From: Amycolatopsis benzoatilytica AK 16/65
Lineage (GTDB): Bacteria > Actinomycetota > Actinomycetes > Mycobacteriales > Pseudonocardiaceae
NCBI RefSeq assembly: GCF_000383915.1
Contig: NZ_KB912942.1
Location: 8,636,470-8,700,469 of the forward strand
Direction of reading: 5' to 3'
Length of the DNA stretch: 64,000 nucleotides
The notes beneath the pieces are model-generated. The model ran no database searches. It was not told where the DNA came from and worked only from the letters and a program-made list of their open reading frames with translations. Within the stretch, counting starts at the first letter, position 1. Each line of letters begins with the position of its first letter. A program made the translations under genes and the position numbers. Of the stretch, positions 43,592 to 51,497 are shown piece by piece.

Positions 43592-43646
43592 GTCCGTGAG
43601 GGGCCCCTGGAGGGAATCTGATTCCCTCCAGGGGTCCTTCGCGGAC
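43592..43646. repeat. Palindromic intergenic element, GTGAAGGG family (best-preserved copy)
   Basis: GTCCGTGAGGGGCCCCTGGA and AGGGAATC pair with their near complements around a 2-nt TG centre, giving arms near 27 bp with a few mismatches. It lies in the gap between the divergent GH75 gene and the RiPP cluster, not after a stop codon. Confidence 0.85.
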
Positions 43647-43960
43647 ATCGACGGAAGCGGAGAAATCCGGAGATCCGCCTTGATCGGTGTCCACCTGATG
43701 GATATGACCGTTTTCGGTAGTTAAGCCGATATGCGTGATCGTGCCGGTGCTGACCTGCGCCGGTGCGGCGAGGTGGCCACCTGCCGTCTCAACGGATGGT
43801 GGAGAAACCCCGGCGGATAAGCATTCCGTCGCCGCCGACAATCGATCGAAACACCGAAGAATTCATTCTTTTTGGCTGGCAGACTCGCTGGTGGCGCTTG
43901 AGGAAACCGCTTCGGGCCGCCACTTACTGTCCGAACAGAATCGAATTGGGTGTGATTGTC
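43647..43960 (+). promoter_or_regulatory. Leader region of the RiPP cluster
   Basis: 314 bp upstream of the first precursor gene. Base composition shifts toward A+T around 43840-43880 (GAATTCATTCTTTTTGG). This is the presumed promoter area, but no -35/-10 pair convinces me. An open frame from 43763 runs into the precursor frame but has no ribosome site. Confidence 0.45.
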
Positions 43961-44101
43961 ATGGAGCAGAACGCTCCCGCTGTCGAAGACCTGTCCATCG
44001 AGGAGCTCAACGACGTGGCCGCCGCCGACTGTGCCGGCACCGCCTCGACCGCGAGCACGCCGGTCAGCACCGCCGCCTGCGTCGGCTGCGCCAGCGTCTG
44101 A
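43961..44101 (+). CDS. RiPP precursor peptide 1
   Basis: 46-residue precursor. Leader residues 1-22 contain DLSIEELNDVAAA, matching the double-glycine-type leader pattern L(-12) S(-11) E(-8) L(-7) V(-4) with Ala-Ala at the cut. Predicted core from residue 23: three Cys (24, 40, 43), four Ser and four Thr, including AGTASTASTPVSTAACVG. These are substrates for azole formation (C, perhaps S/T) and dehydration (S/T). ATG at 43961 is favoured; GTG at 43952 would add three residues. The ribosome site is weak (GGGTG). The cut site is inferred from the C39 peptidase domain encoded downstream. Confidence 0.85.
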   Translation: MEQNAPAVEDLSIEELNDVAAADCAGTASTASTPVSTAACVGCASV

Positions 44102-44159
44102 CCGCGCTTTTCCCGTCATTCAACCATTGTCGATGAAGCACAATTCTGAGGGGAACGAC

Positions 44160-44312
44160 ATGACTCCGGAAACGCAGCACGCGACCGATCTGCCGATCGA
44201 CGACCTGACGGTGGAGGAGCTCTCCGAGGTCGGCGGCGCCGCCTCGGCGAGCACCGCGGGCACCATCAGCACCCCGGCCACGGTCGGCACCGCGGCCTGC
44301 CTGGGCGGCTGA
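44160..44312 (+). CDS. RiPP precursor peptide 2
   Basis: 50-residue precursor 58 bp after the first. Strong ribosome site (GAGGGGAACGAC). Leader has DLPIDDLTVEELSEVGGA, which fits the C39 cleavage pattern with Gly-Ala at -2/-1 (cut after A27); a cut after Gly26 is the alternative. Predicted core (residues 28-50) has three Ser, five Thr and one Cys: it includes AGTISTPATVGTAACLGG. The shared elements AGT-x-ST and TAAC-x-G with peptide 1 suggest that the same enzymes process both. Precursor genes lacking other homologues nearby; identification rests on position, leader and composition. Confidence 0.88.
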   Translation: MTPETQHATDLPIDDLTVEELSEVGGAASASTAGTISTPATVGTAACLGG

Positions 44313-44342
44313 ACTCGACGGTTTTCGCACCGCGAAAAGTGA

Positions 44343-44381
44343 GGCAGCTGCCGGGGTGTGCCGGCGCCCCCGGCAGCTGCC
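44343..44381 (+). terminator. Attenuator hairpin between precursor genes and biosynthetic genes
   Basis: Perfect 14-bp arms GGCAGCTGCCGGGG (44343-44356) and CCCCGGCAGCTGCC (44368-44381) with an 11-nt loop, placed 30 bp after precursor 2 and 19 bp before the P450 start. No T-run. In RiPP operons such hairpins let precursor mRNA outnumber enzyme mRNA; here the P450 ribosome site (GGGGAG) lies just beyond the stem. Confidence 0.85.
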
Positions 44382-44400
44382 CGAGCTCAGGGGAGTGGAC

Positions 44401-45696
44401 ATGGACGAGCTGACCAGGGCGGCGCTTCGGTTCCTCGGCGATCCGAAGTCGCAGCCGGTGGGGGACAACGAGCTGTTCGCGCGGCTGGCCGGAGAAAAGC
44501 CGGTGATCCGCGCGGGTCGCGTGTGGATCGTTTCGCGGCACGACCTGGTGAGCCGGATCGCCCGGCATCCCGCGGGCGCACTGCGGATGCCCGACGAATG
44601 GTCCGCGACGCGGCATCTGGACGAGGCGACCAGCCGGGTCCTCAACGGACTGCTGCCGATCCAGCCGCCCGCCGATCACCAGCGGCTGCGGCGGCTGGTG
44701 GCCGGGCAGTTCAGCGCCAAATCGGTGGCCGGGATGCGGGACGCGGTCCAGTCGATCGTCGCCGAGCTGCTGGCGGAACCGTTGCGCGGCGGCGAATGCG
44801 AGTTCGTCGGCGACGTGTGCGGGCCGCTGCCGGTGTACACCACGGCCGCGTTGCTGGGCTTGCCGCGGGCCGACCGGCCCCAGGTGCTCGGCTGGGCGAG
44901 CGCGATCAACAGCGCGGTGGTGAACGAGGTGACCGGCCGGCTGGGCGGCCGCTACGGCGCGTCGGGCTCGGCGGCCGCGACCGGCGTCGCCGAGGTGGTG
45001 GCCTACATCAACGACCTCGCGGCGCACGCAGACGGCACCGGGTTGATCTCCCGGCTCGCGCGCGCCTCGTCCGAACAGGACGGACGGCTCTCGCGCGACG
45101 AGCTGGTCTCGATGGTCCTCATGCTTTTCATGACCGGCATCGACACCGTCGGCAGCGCGCTCGCGAACGTCGTGCTGGCGCTGCGGAAGCACCCGGACGC
45201 CTGGCAGCGTGTCGTCGCCGATCCCACCCTGGCCGCGGCCGCGTACGTGGAGGGCATCCGCCTGTACCCGCCGTTGCCGCTGATGAGCCGGATCGCGGAG
45301 GAAGACATCGACCTCGACGGCGTGACCATTCCGCAGGGCAGCACGGTGCTGCTGATGTACGGTGCCGCCAATCTCGACCCGGCCGTTTTCACCCGCCCGC
45401 TGGAGTTCGACCTGGACCGGACCGAGTCCCGGCACCTGTCCTTCGGCCACGGCCCGCATTACTGCCTGGGCGCCAGCCTCGCTGTGCTGCAGGGCGAAGC
45501 GGTGCTGGCCGCCCTCGCCGCTCACTCGCCGGACTTCCAGCTGGCCGATCCCGAAATCCGCCGTCGCGACGAGATGGCCTTCCACAGTCCGGCGGCGCTG
45601 CGGCTCCGGTTGCCCGCGCCCGCTCAGCGCGCCGAGCCGCTGGTCAGCGCGGCTACGGCTGGCTCGTGTCCGTTCGCGGCCGGGGTTCGGCCGTGA
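44401..45696 (+). CDS. Cytochrome P450 (RiPP tailoring)
   Basis: 431-residue soluble P450. I-helix MLFMTGIDTVGSAL (T-G-I-D-T-V, close to A/G-G-x-D-T-T), E284-x-x-R287 in EGIRLYPP, and heme loop FGHGPHYCLGASLA with C355 as thiolate ligand. ATG at 44401 follows GGGGAG. The stop overlaps the GTG of the exporter gene, so it belongs to the operon. Probably hydroxylates or cross-links the modified peptide; electron donors are not encoded here. No redox partner domain is fused. Confidence 0.92.
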   Translation: MDELTRAALRFLGDPKSQPVGDNELFARLAGEKPVIRAGRVWIVSRHDLVSRIARHPAGALRMPDEWSATRHLDEATSRVLNGLLPIQPPADHQRLRRLVAGQFSAKSVAGMRDAVQSIVAELLAEPLRGGECEFVGDVCGPLPVYTTAALLGLPRADRPQVLGWASAINSAVVNEVTGRLGGRYGASGSAAATGVAEVVAYINDLAAHADGTGLISRLARASSEQDGRLSRDELVSMVLMLFMTGIDTVGSALANVVLALRKHPDAWQRVVADPTLAAAAYVEGIRLYPPLPLMSRIAEEDIDLDGVTIPQGSTVLLMYGAANLDPAVFTRPLEFDLDRTESRHLSFGHGPHYCLGASLAVLQGEAVLAALAAHSPDFQLADPEIRRRDEMAFHSPAALRLRLPAPAQRAEPLVSAATAGSCPFAAGVRP

Positions 45697-47657
45697 AGTC
45701 GGCCACGCCGGTCATCGGACAGGTGGAGGAAGCCGACTGCGGCCCCGCCTGTCTGGGCATCCTGCTCGCGCACCGGGGCACGCCGGTCCCGGCCGCGCAG
45801 TTGCGCGCGGAGTGCGGCGTCTCGCGCGACGGCACCACGGCGGCTGACTTGCTTCGCGTCGGTGCCGCTCACGGACTCGCTGGACGCGGGCTGCGCATCC
45901 GGGCGGAAGACCCGTTGCCCGCACTGCGGGAGCTTGCGTTGCCCGCCGTTGTTCTGTTGCGGGGCAACCACTTCGCTGTTCTCGAAGCGGTGGAGGCCGA
46001 GGCGGCGGTGGTCAACGATCCTGCCCGCGGCCGGGATCGCCGCACCAGTGTCCAATTTCGCGCCGAGTTCAGCGGGATCGTCCTGACCTTCTCTCCCGCG
46101 CCTACAGTGTCGACACGTCGACCGCGGCGATCGACCGTGCGGACGTGTGCGCGCTGGCTCGTCGAGGTCCGGGGCCACGTCGTCGCGGCCGCCGCGGCCG
46201 GGCTCGGCCTTGGCGCGGTGACCGCAGCCGCGGCATTGTTCGTTGCGAGCCAACTGAATCGCGGCGTCACGGTGGCCGCGCTGCTAGCCGCGGCACTTGC
46301 GGCCGCCGCGTTGGCCTATGCCCTGCGGTGGCTGGCCGGCGAAGTGCACGCCGTGGTCGCCGGACGGCGGAAGCGGGTGGTGCTGGACAAGCTGCTGACG
46401 GTGCCCGCATCGTTTCTCGACCGCCGCTCGAACGCGGCACTCGGCGCACAGGTGCGATTCGCCGAGACGTCGGCGATCCTGCTCGCGCACCGAGTGGTGC
46501 CGCTGCTGGCGAGCGCCGGGTTCCTGGTGCCGGTGTCGGCGGTGCTCGGCTGGCTTTCCTGGCCCGCGCTGCTGGTCGGACTCGGCGCGGCGGCACTGGC
46601 TGCGGCTCTGCGGACGACCGGACGGCGCCGTTCGGCGGTGGCGCGGCGGTTGTTCGTCGGAGAGCTGACCCGGCGCAGTAGCCTCGCGCGCGCCGCCTTC
46701 GAGCGGCTCGACGCGGTTCATGCCGAGCAGTCGGACCCGGATGTGTTCTCGGAATTCGCCGAGATCCAGGGCGAAGAACTGGTCGCCCGCCGTCGTGCCG
46801 CGGACCGCGCCCGGTTCTGGACCGCGGCAGCGCTGGGCGTGGAGCTGTCCGCGGTCGCCGCCGCGGCCTGGCAGGCGGCGGCGCTGGTCGCGCTCGTGCC
46901 CTTCCTCCTGCACGCCCGTTCGGTGCTGGAGCACCTCGGCGAACTGCCCGAGCTGGTCGGCCGGACGAACGTGCTGGACGACCTTGCCGAAGCTGTCCCG
47001 CATCCGCGCTTCGTCCGCGACGCCGAGCCCGTGACGTCCACATTGGACGGGCGGATCGAGTTGGCCGGGGTCAGCTTCGCCTACTCTCCTCGGCGGCCAG
47101 TGCTGTCCGGGGTGACCGCGTGCGTTCCGGCAGGCGGACGCCTGGTGGTGACCGGCAGCGGAAAGTCGACGCTGCTGCGGCTGCTGGCGGGCGCGTTGGA
47201 ACCCACGGAGGGGGAGATCCGCCTCGGCGGCCGCACTCACCGCGAGATCCCGCGAGCCGTGCTGCGCGACGGGGTCGGTTACCTGCCGCAGACCCCGTGG
47301 CTGTTTCCCGGCACCGTGCACGAAAACCTCACGCTCGCCGACGCCGACGTCTCCGACGACCAGGTTGCCCGCGCCCTCGAAGACGCCGGCCTCGCTGACC
47401 TGATCGCGGGCCGGGGTGGCGCCCGCAGCGCGTGGATCGATCCTGGCGGCCGGAACTTCAGCGGCGGTGAGCGTCGCCGGCTCGCGCTGGCCCGGGCGCT
47501 GGTCCGCGACCCGGCGATCCTGCTGCTCGACGAGCCGGATTTCCTCGGCGACTCGCACCTTGAGCGCGCACTGGTTCGCCGTGGCGTCACCGCGGTGCGC
47601 ACGACCGGGTCCCCGGCTGGGCAGTGCCTCGTCCTCGAACCTGGGCCGGTGGCGTGA
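45693..47657 (+). CDS. C39 peptidase-containing ABC exporter subunit
   Basis: 654-residue exporter/protease. N-terminal C39 domain with oxyanion Q10, C16 (EADCGPACLG), H93 (GNHFAVLE) and D109 (VNDP) cuts leaders at double-glycine-type sites. About six hydrophobic segments follow (residues 150-400), then an ATPase domain. The Walker A loop is short: VVTGSGKST (K491), three residues fewer than the usual G-P-S-G-S-G-K-S-T, so the first glycine is missing; the signature FSGGE (589-593) and Walker B LLLDEPD are normal. GTG start overlaps the P450 stop; the next subunit starts inside its stop (TGATG). Confidence 0.9.
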   Translation: MKSATPVIGQVEEADCGPACLGILLAHRGTPVPAAQLRAECGVSRDGTTAADLLRVGAAHGLAGRGLRIRAEDPLPALRELALPAVVLLRGNHFAVLEAVEAEAAVVNDPARGRDRRTSVQFRAEFSGIVLTFSPAPTVSTRRPRRSTVRTCARWLVEVRGHVVAAAAAGLGLGAVTAAAALFVASQLNRGVTVAALLAAALAAAALAYALRWLAGEVHAVVAGRRKRVVLDKLLTVPASFLDRRSNAALGAQVRFAETSAILLAHRVVPLLASAGFLVPVSAVLGWLSWPALLVGLGAAALAAALRTTGRRRSAVARRLFVGELTRRSSLARAAFERLDAVHAEQSDPDVFSEFAEIQGEELVARRRAADRARFWTAAALGVELSAVAAAAWQAAALVALVPFLLHARSVLEHLGELPELVGRTNVLDDLAEAVPHPRFVRDAEPVTSTLDGRIELAGVSFAYSPRRPVLSGVTACVPAGGRLVVTGSGKSTLLRLLAGALEPTEGEIRLGGRTHREIPRAVLRDGVGYLPQTPWLFPGTVHENLTLADADVSDDQVARALEDAGLADLIAGRGGARSAWIDPGGRNFSGGERRRLALARALVRDPAILLLDEPDFLGDSHLERALVRRGVTAVRTTGSPAGQCLVLEPGPVA

Positions 47658-49246
47658 TGACCTCCGTCGAAGACTTCTGGCCCGCCTGCCGCGCGGCACT
47701 GCAGCCGCTGCTCGGCGACCTGCCCGAAGCGGCGGCCGGCACCGATCCGGTAGCAGCGGCGGCCGAAGCACACGGCTGGCGGGCCGTACGGGTGTCTCCT
47801 GGCACCGCGATCACCGGCACCTCGCTGGTCCTCGACGCCGCCGGCCGGGCCGCTGTCCTGCGAAACGGCGCGGAGCCGGCGGACGCCCGCGCGATCTGGC
47901 ACCTGTACACAACGAGCGTCGCCCGCCCCCGGGTCCCGGTCGGAGTGGTGGTCACCGGGCTGCTGGCCGCCGCTACCGCCTGCGCTTCGTCGTTGCTGAC
48001 AGTCCGGTACGGCTGGCTGGTAGCCGTCGTGGCCGCGTTGCCGCTCATCCTGCTGCTGAGCCTGCGCGACCGGCTCGCCACCGACGCCGAGCACCAGCTG
48101 CAAGCCACGCTGGAACCCGCGCTCTGGGACCGGCTGCTCGACCCGGGCCAGGCCGAATTGTGTACCACCGAGCCAGAATTGCGCGCGGCCGCGACGACCG
48201 TGGTGTCCAGGCTGCGCACCTTGGCGGCCACTGCGGCACTCGACGCACTGCTGGCATTGGCCATGGTGCTCGCGGCCTTCTTCGCATTGCTGACCATCGG
48301 CACCGGACTGGCTTGCGCGGTGCTCGCGGTCTCTGCGGTCGGGCTCGTGCTGCTGGCCCGCTCCGCGCACGGCCGGTCCGAAAGCCCCTCGGGCGGCGGG
48401 CTCGACCAGTTGCTGACCGGGGTCGACGAGATCCACCTCTACGCCGCCGAACGCCGGATGCTCGCCCGGCTCCTGCCGGACCGCACCCGGGCGCGGACCG
48501 AACCGCGGTCAGCCGCGCTGGCCGCCGCGCTCCCGCTGCTGCTGTTCGCCACCGTTCTCGGGACCGCGCACGCGGATGACCTGCTTCCCGCGTGCGCGGT
48601 CCTGGCCCAGCTCGGGCTGGTGCTGGGCCGCCCGGACGACACGGCTCGTTCGGTGTTCGCCGTCGGCGCCGAAGCCGTCCGCAGCGTCCGGACGTTGCTG
48701 ACCACCGCGAAGACGACCGTCCCGGCGCCCGGGCTGGACCTGCTGCCGGGCGAATTCGTAGTCGTCACCGGCCCGTCCGGGTCCGGCAAAAGCAGGCTGC
48801 TCGACCGGCTCAGCACCTCGGACCGCGCGCGGACCGGTTACGTCCGGCAGGACGCCGACCTTCCGCGCGGCACCGTCCGCACGGTTGTCCTGGGCCGTTC
48901 CCCAGCCTCGGATGACGAAGCCTGGTCCGCCCTCGGCTCCGCAGGTCTGGCCGACGAGATCCGCGCCCTGCCGATGGGACTGTCCACTGTGGTCAGCGGC
49001 GGTGCCGGCGGGTTCTCCGCGAGCCAGCTCAAACTCCTTCAGCTCGCCCGGGCCTTCGCGCGCCGGCCGAGCCTGCTCCTGCTGGACGAGCCGCCGGAAT
49101 CGGCCGCCGGGGCCGTGCGCGGCCGCGAAGGCACGACCCGGGTCGTCGTCAGCGAATCGCCGCGTTATCACGCGGTCGCCGACCGGGTCGTCGTGCTCGG
49201 TCCCCACGTCCCGACGAACACCGAAACCCGCTGGGGGAAGCCATGA
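47657..49246 (+). CDS. ABC exporter subunit without peptidase domain
   Basis: 529-residue partner of the C39 exporter subunit. The N-terminal 90 residues are of unknown fold (not C39), then transmembrane helices to about residue 330 and an ATPase domain. Walker A is intact ([15 protein letters not shown]378) and Walker B is LLLLDEPPES, but the signature reads FSASQ (453-457) and the H-loop position lacks His. With the first subunit's short P-loop this makes one degenerate site (its Walker A plus this FSASQ) and one consensus site (this Walker A plus its FSGGE). Overlaps YcaO gene by ATGA. Confidence 0.88.
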   Translation: MTSVEDFWPACRAALQPLLGDLPEAAAGTDPVAAAAEAHGWRAVRVSPGTAITGTSLVLDAAGRAAVLRNGAEPADARAIWHLYTTSVARPRVPVGVVVTGLLAAATACASSLLTVRYGWLVAVVAALPLILLLSLRDRLATDAEHQLQATLEPALWDRLLDPGQAELCTTEPELRAAATTVVSRLRTLAATAALDALLALAMVLAAFFALLTIGTGLACAVLAVSAVGLVLLARSAHGRSESPSGGGLDQLLTGVDEIHLYAAERRMLARLLPDRTRARTEPRSAALAAALPLLLFATVLGTAHADDLLPACAVLAQLGLVLGRPDDTARSVFAVGAEAVRSVRTLLTTAKTTVPAPGLDLLPGEFVVVTGPSGSGKSRLLDRLSTSDRARTGYVRQDADLPRGTVRTVVLGRSPASDDEAWSALGSAGLADEIRALPMGLSTVVSGGAGGFSASQLKLLQLARAFARRPSLLLLDEPPESAAGAVRGREGTTRVVVSESPRYHAVADRVVVLGPHVPTNTETRWGKP

Positions 49247-51486
49247 GGAAAGTCATCCGGTTCAAGCGGTACCTGCGCGCCGAGATCGTCGAGGGCGACG
49301 GGGTGTACCTGGTCGCGGAGCGGTTCGGGCACGTGCGGCTGGCGGGCGGGCTGATCGAGCGGGCGACTCCGTTGCTCGCCGGCAAGCACACCCGGGCCGA
49401 GGTGGTCGACGCGCTGTCCGCCGAGTTCCCGCCCGCCCGGATCGAAGCGGTGCTGGACAAGCTCATCGCCGCCGGGCACGTCGCCGAGACGGACGCGGAC
49501 GCCGACCAGCGTGCGGGCGGGTTCTGGGAGATGCACTCGCTCGACGGCGACGCCGCGCTGAACCGGGTCGCCGCGACGCCGATCGACGTCGTGCGGTTCG
49601 GCGACGTCTCCGACGAGGGCTTCGCCGAAGCCGCCGAGCAGGCCGGGCTCTCCCTCGGCACCGGTCCGTCCGCGCTCACCGTCGTGCTCGTCGACGACTA
49701 CCTCAACCCCGGCGTCGCGGACTTCAACCTCGACCGGCTCGCCGACGGCCGTCCGTGGCTGCTCGCCAAGCCCACCGGCGGCCTGCTGTGGACCGGCCCG
49801 GTGTTCGAACCGGACGTCACGGCCTGCTGGTGGTGCCTGGCCGCGCGGCTGTCCTCGAACCAGATGGTGATGAACTACCTGAAGCAGCGCAACGGACTCA
49901 TCGCTCCGCCGGTGACTTCGCTCGCCGATCTCGCCGCGACGCGTCAGCTCGGCCTGCGGCTCACCGCGCTGCAGGCGGCGACCTGGATCGCCACCCGGCC
50001 GGAGGAGACCGAGGTGGTCACCTTCGACACGGTGACCCTGGAGAGCCGGCACCATCGGCTCACCCGCCGTCCGCAGTGCGCCGCCTGCGGCGATCGCGAC
50101 CTGCAGAGCCGGCGGCACCAGCTGCCGGTCGAGCTGACCAGCCGGCCCAAGGCGAAAGTCACCGACGGCGGGCACCGCGCGAAGTCGCCGGAGAAGCTGC
50201 TCGCCGAGTTCGAGCCGCTGGTCAGCCCGATTACCGGCCCGGTGAAGCAGCTCGTGAAGCTGCCGACCACGGTGGACGGCCTGCACACCTACCAGGCCGG
50301 CCAGAACTTCGCGGTGCCGATGGGGCACGTGTCGGACCTGCGGGCCGGCCTGCGCAGCGCCGCGTCCGGCAAGGGCATGACCGACGTGCAGGCCCGCGCC
50401 TCGGCGATCGGCGAGGCGGTCGAGCGCTACAGCGGCCTCTACCGCGGCGACGAGGGCCGGATTTCCGCCACGTACCAGGAGCTCGGGCCGGAGCGGGCGT
50501 TCCAGCCGAACGAGCTGCACCTGTTCAGCGAGGCGCAGTTCCGCGACCGGGCCGAGTGGAACGCGCGCGGCTCGCACTTCCAGCGGGTGTGCGATCCGTT
50601 CGACCCGACGGAGAAGATCGACTGGACGCCGGTGTGGTCGCTGACCCACCAGCGCACCAAGTACTTCCCGACCGCCAGCCTGTTCTTCGGCTACCCGCTG
50701 CTGCCGGGCAACCGCTACAGCGGCGCGGACTCCAACGGCAACGCCGCCGGGACCTGCCTCGAAGACGCGATCGTGCAGGGCTTCATGGAACTGGTGGAAC
50801 GCGACAGCGTCGCGCTCTGGTGGTACAACATGCTCCGCCGCCCGGCGATCGACCTGGCCAGCTTCGGCGACCCGTACTTCGACACCTGGCAGCGCAGCTA
50901 CCGCGCGGCGAACCGCGAGGCGTGGGCGCTGGACCTCACCAGCGATCTCGGCATTCCCACCGTGGTCACGGTTTCCCGCCGGATCGACAAGCCGGTGGAG
51001 GACCTGCTCATCGCCTTCGGCGCGCACTTCGACGTCAAGATCGCCATTTCCCGGGCGATGACCGAGATGAACCAGTTCCTGCCCGCGGTGATCGACGCGC
51101 GGGAAGGGGCCGAGGAGTACGCCTTCCCGGACCCGGAGCAGCACCGCTGGTGGCGCACCGCGACGGTGGCGAACCAGCCGTACCTGCGTCCGCTCGACGG
51201 GCCGGCGCGCACCGCCGCCGACTACACCGACCAGAGCACCGACGACCTGGCCGAGGACGTCCGCCTCGCGCAGCGGATCGTCGAGCGGGCCGGGCTGGAG
51301 ATGCTGGTGCTCGACCAGACCCGGCCGGACATCGGGCTGCCGGTGGCGAAGGTGCTGGTGCCCGGGCTGCGGCACTTCTGGACCCGGTACGCGCCCGGGC
51401 GGCTTTACGACGTGCCGGTGCGGATGGGCTGGCTGGCCGAGCCCACCGCCGAATCCGCTCTGAACCCGACCGCGATGTTCCTGTGA
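49243..51486 (+). CDS. Fused leader-binding/YcaO cyclodehydratase
   Basis: 747-residue TOMM cyclodehydratase: the N-terminal half (residues 1-325) is the E1/Ocin-ThiF-like leader-recognition region with two zinc-binding pairs C195-x2-C198 (CWWC) and C279-x2-C282 (CAAC); the C-terminal half is the YcaO domain that uses ATP to activate the backbone amide and make thiazolines or oxazolines. YcaO residues: SGKGMTDVQARASAIGEAVE (ATP/Mg), SNGNAAGTCLEDAIVQGFME and LVERDSVALWW. It binds the precursor leaders. The fusion is as in SagC/D-type and goadsporin GodD-type proteins. Confidence 0.93.
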   Translation: MRKVIRFKRYLRAEIVEGDGVYLVAERFGHVRLAGGLIERATPLLAGKHTRAEVVDALSAEFPPARIEAVLDKLIAAGHVAETDADADQRAGGFWEMHSLDGDAALNRVAATPIDVVRFGDVSDEGFAEAAEQAGLSLGTGPSALTVVLVDDYLNPGVADFNLDRLADGRPWLLAKPTGGLLWTGPVFEPDVTACWWCLAARLSSNQMVMNYLKQRNGLIAPPVTSLADLAATRQLGLRLTALQAATWIATRPEETEVVTFDTVTLESRHHRLTRRPQCAACGDRDLQSRRHQLPVELTSRPKAKVTDGGHRAKSPEKLLAEFEPLVSPITGPVKQLVKLPTTVDGLHTYQAGQNFAVPMGHVSDLRAGLRSAASGKGMTDVQARASAIGEAVERYSGLYRGDEGRISATYQELGPERAFQPNELHLFSEAQFRDRAEWNARGSHFQRVCDPFDPTEKIDWTPVWSLTHQRTKYFPTASLFFGYPLLPGNRYSGADSNGNAAGTCLEDAIVQGFMELVERDSVALWWYNMLRRPAIDLASFGDPYFDTWQRSYRAANREAWALDLTSDLGIPTVVTVSRRIDKPVEDLLIAFGAHFDVKIAISRAMTEMNQFLPAVIDAREGAEEYAFPDPEQHRWWRTATVANQPYLRPLDGPARTAADYTDQSTDDLAEDVRLAQRIVERAGLEMLVLDQTRPDIGLPVAKVLVPGLRHFWTRYAPGRLYDVPVRMGWLAEPTAESALNPTAMFL

Positions 51487-51497
51487 GGACGGCTGCC

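Noticed and set aside
49168..51375. 735-residue minus-strand open frame
   Set aside because: Antisense of the YcaO gene; no ribosome site and no motif.
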